Part shown: positions 60,595-64,000 of the stretch, in pieces
Layout of the letters: every line of letters starts with the position of its first letter
Numbering within the stretch: position 1 is the stretch's first letter
NCBI RefSeq assembly: GCF_900111175.1
Contig: NZ_FOGI01000015.1
Location: 62,001 to 126,000, forward strand
DNA: 64,000 nucleotides
From: Actinokineospora terrae
GTDB lineage: Bacteria; Actinomycetota; Actinomycetes; Mycobacteriales; Pseudonocardiaceae
Direction of reading: 5' to 3'
The notes under the pieces: model-generated
Database searches by the model: none
The model's input: only the letters and a program-made list of their open reading frames with translations
What the model was told of the DNA's origin: nothing
Made by a program: the position numbers and the translations under genes

Positions 60595-60821
60595 GTCCCG
60601 CGGAGGTCGAAGCCTGGCCCGGCCGACATCGGGGCGTTGGCCGGACAGCCGGACGAGGACGCCGACGCGGTGTGGCAGGCGGAGTTGGTGAAGCGGTATC
60701 CGAACGTGCGCCCAATTCGGCCGTTGCGGTGCGGACCGCGGAGCAGTTGCCAGCGCTGGGTATCGCGTTCGGCGACAAGCGTCCCACTGTGCGCGAGATC
60801 CGCGAGTGCGCGCGGCCGTAG
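60595..60821 (+). pseudogene. Short gene remnant in two frames
   Basis: One frame reads IGALAGQPDEDADAVWQAEL then VKRYPNVRPI; after about base 60710 the coding look moves to another frame, AVRTAEQLPALGIAFGDKRP then TVREIRECARP and a stop at 60819-60821. The pieces read like the C-terminal 70 residues of one protein with a frameshift, with no upstream part. Family not recognised. Confidence 0.4.
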
Positions 60822-60879
60822 GCCCGACGTCCCGCGTGGCGCCGGGAGAGTGTGATCCGCTCCTGGTAAAGAGGTCGAG

Positions 60880-61938
60880 GTGAGCGCGAGTCAGTACCGC
60901 AGGCAGCTTGAGAGCAAGCGCAAGCAACGGATCGATGCGGAGATGAGAGCGGGCCAGTACCGGACCAAGGAAACCGACAAGCGCACTGCGGCGGCGAAGG
61001 CGCGCGTTGCGGCGGAGAAGGCTACGAGTGCCAGCACCCGGTCCAGCAAGCTGAGCGAAGCTCGACGAGCCGACGACGCCGCAGCGGCGGCAGGCAAGGA
61101 GGCTGGCCGTTGGCAAGGCCGAGCGAGTGGCTTCGCCAAGGCCGAGGCGGATCTGCAGAGCAAGCTCGCCAAGGCCGAGCAGTCCGAGGCCGACGCCGCT
61201 CAACGGCTGCGCCAGCGGGATCTGCAGCGGGCCGCTCGTCGCTCTGCTGTCGAGACCTTGGCGTTGGAACGCCGCATGAGCCAGACGGAGGCGATTGTGG
61301 ACACCGCTTTGCGCGAGTTGCCCACCCCCAAGCAGGAGAAGCTACGGATCTTGATCCTCGGCGCCGCCTCTGGCGGGGATCTGCGTGTGGGGCGGGAGCA
61401 GAAGCGAATCCGTGCCGCGGTCGAGTCCGCTCTGCACCGCGACTACGTTGAACTCGATGTGCGGCCCGCCGCGACCACCGCCGACTTGCTGGACGGCATC
61501 ACCAAGTTCCGTCCTCACGTCGTGCACTTCTCCGGGCACAGCGATGACGGCTTGATCGAGTTCGAGGACGAACGCGATGAGCACCACCGAGGGGTCATCG
61601 TCACCGCACGAGCGTTCGCCGACGCGGTTGGGGCAACCGATGACCCGCCGCTGTTGGTGCTGCTGAACTCCTGTAACTCCGCGGCTCAGATCGACGGTCT
61701 TGTCGAGCGGGTAGCCCCGTTCGCTATCGGCATGGCCGACGAGATCGCGGACGGGGACGCCATCTCCTACGCCGCGCAGTTCTACGCCGCCATCGCCAAT
61801 GGGCAGTCCGTCAAGTCCGCACACCTTTCGGGGCAAGCCGCATTGAAGCTCGCGGGGCTATCCGGCACGGAGTTGCCGACCCTGGCCTGGGCCCGCGACG
61901 TCGACCCGGCGACCACAGTGCTCGTCCGGGGCGCATGA
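60880..61938 (+). CDS. Coiled-coil CHAT-domain protein (caspase-like peptidase)
   Basis: A 352-residue protein from GTG 60880. Residues 1-145 are a charged Ala/Lys/Glu coiled coil (for example TAAAKARVAAEKATSASTRS). Residues 155-352 form a CHAT domain: LRILILGAASGGDLRVGREQ, then catalytic His220 in VVHFSGHSDDGLIEFED and Cys265 in LLVLLNSCNSAAQIDG, and ISYAAQFYAAIANGQSVKSA. CHAT members are clan CD peptidases used in bacterial immunity and signalling. No adjacent TPR or gasdermin gene was seen. The coil could mediate the activation contact. Function in immunity is inferred. Confidence 0.87.
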   Translation: MSASQYRRQLESKRKQRIDAEMRAGQYRTKETDKRTAAAKARVAAEKATSASTRSSKLSEARRADDAAAAAGKEAGRWQGRASGFAKAEADLQSKLAKAEQSEADAAQRLRQRDLQRAARRSAVETLALERRMSQTEAIVDTALRELPTPKQEKLRILILGAASGGDLRVGREQKRIRAAVESALHRDYVELDVRPAATTADLLDGITKFRPHVVHFSGHSDDGLIEFEDERDEHHRGVIVTARAFADAVGATDDPPLLVLLNSCNSAAQIDGLVERVAPFAIGMADEIADGDAISYAAQFYAAIANGQSVKSAHLSGQAALKLAGLSGTELPTLAWARDVDPATTVLVRGA

Positions 61939-62045
61939 CTGGCGGTGCTCATTCGCTGGTGTTCCCGCACGAGCCGAGCCGCGCCGGCGTCGAGGTGTGT
62001 CGCGGCGCTGAGGGGCGGCGCGACACACCTATCCACAGTGGACTG

Positions 62046-62774
62046 TTACCAGGCGCTGGATTCGGTGGTGATGAGGGGGACCAGGCCGTTGCCGAGGGTT
62101 TCGAGGAAGGTGATGATCTCGGCGGCGACGGAGCGGTGTTGGCGGTCGTTGAGGACGTCGTGGTGGGCGCCGCGGACTACTGAGAGGCGGGATTTGGGGG
62201 AGGCCTTGACGGCGAGGGTGAGGGTGGTGCGGTCGGCGAGGGGGTCTTCGTCGCCGATGAGGAACAGGTGGGGGAGGTCGGTGGTGTCGTTGTAGGCGGC
62301 GGCGGTGAGGTCTGGGGGTAGGGGGGTGTGGAGGGCGCCGCGGGAGACGGCGGGGTCGTTGGTGAGGACGTCGCGGTGGGCGGGGCAGGAGGTCCTGATC
62401 TCCAGTTCCTCGGCCCAGTCGACGGCGGCGGCGGTGTGGCCGGGCAGGCCCGCGAGGACGACGGCGTCGGGCCACCACGGGGCGGCGGACGTTTCGCGGG
62501 ACAGGAGCGCGGCGATGGCGGCGGCCCCGGAGTCGGCGCCGATGAGCACCAGCGGCCGGTCGGCTCCCTCGACGGCCTCGGTCAGCTCGTCCGCCAGCCG
62601 GGTCACCGAGGTGACGTCGGGGGCGTCGACGACGCGGACGCGGTAGGCGTCGGCGGCCAGGCGGGTGCCGAGGCGGGTGTAGGTGGCCTGGGTCTCGCCG
62701 CGGCCGGGCACGACGATGACGGTGCCGCGCACGCGCAGGCCGTCGGGTTCGGGGAAGTCGGTGTAGCGACTCAC
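62046..62774 (-). CDS. Alpha/beta hydrolase
   Basis: A 242-residue protein from ATG 62774. The oxyanion region is VIVVPGRGETQATY, the nucleophile elbow is LVLIGADSGAAAIAALL (G-x-S-x-G with Asp before Ser), the acid lies in LFLIGDEDPLADRTT and the His in VVRGAHHDVLND. Typical serine hydrolase, substrate unknown. It is one base from the LLM-class oxidoreductase gene upstream and forms a small catabolic unit with it and the flavin monooxygenase. Confidence 0.87.
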   Translation of the reverse strand: MSRYTDFPEPDGLRVRGTVIVVPGRGETQATYTRLGTRLAADAYRVRVVDAPDVTSVTRLADELTEAVEGADRPLVLIGADSGAAAIAALLSRETSAAPWWPDAVVLAGLPGHTAAAVDWAEELEIRTSCPAHRDVLTNDPAVSRGALHTPLPPDLTAAAYNDTTDLPHLFLIGDEDPLADRTTLTLAVKASPKSRLSVVRGAHHDVLNDRQHRSVAAEIITFLETLGNGLVPLITTESSAW

Positions 62775-62775
62775 C

Positions 62776-63768
62776 TCACACTCCTTCCGATGAGGGCTTC
62801 CAGCCCAGGGCGGGGGCGACCTCGGTCGCGATGAGTTCCAGCGCGCGGATCGTGGCGTCGTGATCCGGGACGGCCGGGTTGAACTGGGTGATCAGGTCGG
62901 TGGCGACGGGCAGCACGAGTTCGCGCCGCAGTTCCTCGACGATCTCGTCGGGGTGGCCGTAGAACGAGTGGAACCGGCGCAGTGCCTCGTCGACGTCGAG
63001 TCCGGCGGGGAAGCCGGGGAACCGCAGCGCCGCCTGGTGCACGTCCTCCCCGATCTGCGCCAGCGCCGTGCGCCGGTCCTTGGCGGGGTAGACGAACCGC
63101 GACAGCCCGATGCGCGGTGTCCGGGGCGAGTCCCACGCAGCCAGATACGCGTCGGCCCACGGGCGTTGGACCTCGTCGGTGGGTTCCTCGTAGCCGTAGG
63201 CGGCGCGGTTGATCAGCAGGTTGGAACCGGCTCGCGCCGCGTGCTCGGCCCCGGCGCCGCTGAAGATCCCCTGCCAGATCCGCGAGGTGAAGTCCCCGGC
63301 GGGTGGCTGGATGGTGAACCCGCTGGTGCCGACCTCCTCGTTGGACAGTGCCGAGCGCAGCACCGCCAGCCCCTCGGTGGTCAGCTCGCGTCTGCGGGTG
63401 ACGTCGCGGCCGAACGCGGCGTACTCGGCGTCGCTGCCGCCGCTGCCCACCCCGACCTCGACGCGTCCGCCGCTGAGGGTGTCGACCACGGAGATGTCCT
63501 CCGCGAGCCGGATGGGGTCTTCCAGCGGCAGGATCGTGATGGCCGTGCCGAGCCGGATCCGCTTGGTGCGGGCGGCGGCGTGGGCGAGGAACGTCCACGG
63601 CGAGGGCAGTCCGCCGCCGCCGAGCGGGACGTGGTGCTGGGCGACCCAGCCGACGTCGAAGCCCAGCTCGTCGGCGACGACGAACAGGTCCTGGGCGTTG
63701 CGGTAGGTCTGGGCGAGGTCGCCGCCGCGGCCCTGGACGTGGGTGAGGAACCCGAGCCGGATGCTCAT
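62776..63768 (-). CDS. LLM-class flavin-dependent oxidoreductase
   Basis: A 330-residue luciferase-like TIM-barrel protein. Signatures: LGFLTHVQGRGGDLAQTYRN, FLAHAAARTKRIRLGTAITI, LPLEDPIRLAEDISVVDTLS then GGRVEVGVGSGGSDAEY, and VEELRRELVLPVATDL at the C terminus. It uses reduced flavin (FMNH2 or F420H2). ATG 63768 overlaps the stop of the monooxygenase gene upstream as ATGA, so translation is coupled. Confidence 0.88.
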   Translation of the reverse strand: MSIRLGFLTHVQGRGGDLAQTYRNAQDLFVVADELGFDVGWVAQHHVPLGGGGLPSPWTFLAHAAARTKRIRLGTAITILPLEDPIRLAEDISVVDTLSGGRVEVGVGSGGSDAEYAAFGRDVTRRRELTTEGLAVLRSALSNEEVGTSGFTIQPPAGDFTSRIWQGIFSGAGAEHAARAGSNLLINRAAYGYEEPTDEVQRPWADAYLAAWDSPRTPRIGLSRFVYPAKDRRTALAQIGEDVHQAALRFPGFPAGLDVDEALRRFHSFYGHPDEIVEELRRELVLPVATDLITQFNPAVPDHDATIRALELIATEVAPALGWKPSSEGV

Positions 63769-64000
63769 GCCCGGCTCCCCACGAGTTCGGCGGGCTGCGG
63801 TACGCCGAGGACCCGGTCGAGTACCGCGGCCGCGCCGCCGTCGGGCAGGGCGGTGCCGCGCCAGGCGACGTGCTGGTCGGGGCGGACGAGGACGTTGCCC
63901 TCGCCGTAGAGTTCCCGCGCCGCCGGGTCGCTCAGGTGCACGACGGTGAACGGCAGCGACCGCGCGGACGCCTCGGCGGCGAACGCCTGCTCCACGGCCC
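63765..64000 (-). CDS. FAD-dependent monooxygenase, C-terminal part (5' end outside window)
   Basis: The last 78 residues or so of a class A flavin monooxygenase (PheA/TfdB/MhpA type). Visible: FTVVHLSDPAARELYGEGNV, LVRPDQHVAWRG, then LDRVLGVP. This thioredoxin-like end, with LVRPDQHVAWR, is characteristic. The frame is open at the right edge, so the flavin-binding part is outside. It leads the operon with the LLM-class enzyme and the hydrolase, suggesting an aromatic or polyketide-like degradation or tailoring unit. Confidence 0.82.
   Translation of the reverse strand, partial: AVEQAFAAEASARSLPFTVVHLSDPAARELYGEGNVLVRPDQHVAWRGTALPDGGAAAVLDRVLGVPQPAELVGSRA

Noticed and set aside
1..64000. tRNA, rRNA, CRISPR array, intact insertion sequence or phage genes
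   Set aside because: I looked for cloverleaf-like stems with CCA ends, repeated spacers and transposase motifs and saw none; this was by eye, so short RNAs could be missed.

Overview
The window is high-GC, densely packed actinomycete DNA. Coding frames end mostly in G or C, and GTG/TTG starts and 1-8 base start/stop overlaps are common. The gene set fits an antibiotic-producing member of the Pseudonocardiales or a relative: mycothiol-type DinB proteins, an FxLD-class lanthipeptide locus, a terpene synthase, rifampicin monooxygenase, XRE/DUF5753 regulators and an actinobacterial STAND ATPase. The genus assignment is inference. I saw no rRNA, tRNA or CRISPR array.

Layout. 1-3 kb: a STAND NTPase running off the left edge, with an amyloid-like motif at its N terminus. 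3.5-13.4 kb: a small secreted protein, acetyltransferases, a zinc-finger coiled-coil (KfrA-like) gene divergent from a tyrosine recombinase, a TetR-controlled ABC exporter with a perfect palindromic operator, and an APH(6)/hydroxyurea-type phosphotransferase. 13.9-17.1 kb: a repeat protein that is probably a beta-propeller, and a class I terpene synthase. 17.6-20.8 kb: a 1,065-residue helical protein of unknown role. 20.8-22.3 kb: eroded DNA with a broken response regulator.

22.3-36.2 kb is the centre of interest. It holds a minus-strand FxLD lanthipeptide locus: protein-isoaspartate-type methyltransferase, precursor peptide, full-length LanB dehydratase, LanC cyclase and a SpaB_C-type protein. 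It continues into eight tightly overlapping genes: DnaQ-like exonuclease, small P-loop NTPase, XRE/DUF5753 regulator, TraB-like protein, unknown, a gene split by an in-frame amber codon, a small protein and an XRE regulator. A strong hairpin directly behind the precursor stop codon probably sets precursor-to-enzyme stoichiometry. Divergent from it lies an XRE/TPR regulator followed by a phosphotransferase, an asparaginase and a PCC-domain protein.

40-47 kb is a decay zone: a frameshifted metallo-beta-lactamase-fold gene, remnants of a TIR domain and of a Schlafen AlbA_2 domain, several orphan hypotheticals, and a 3' fragment of a second copy of the APH gene found at 11.3 kb. 48-64 kb is mostly metabolic and resistance genes: rifampicin monooxygenase (rox) behind a probable rifamycin-associated element, MerR regulators, a complete taurine uptake and dioxygenase operon with a divergent TetR gene, an erythromycin-esterase-family gene divergent from a double-HTH MerR gene, a possible HEPN protein, a CBS protein, a coiled-coil CHAT protease, a hydrolase, an LLM-class flavin oxidoreductase and the end of a flavin monooxygenase.
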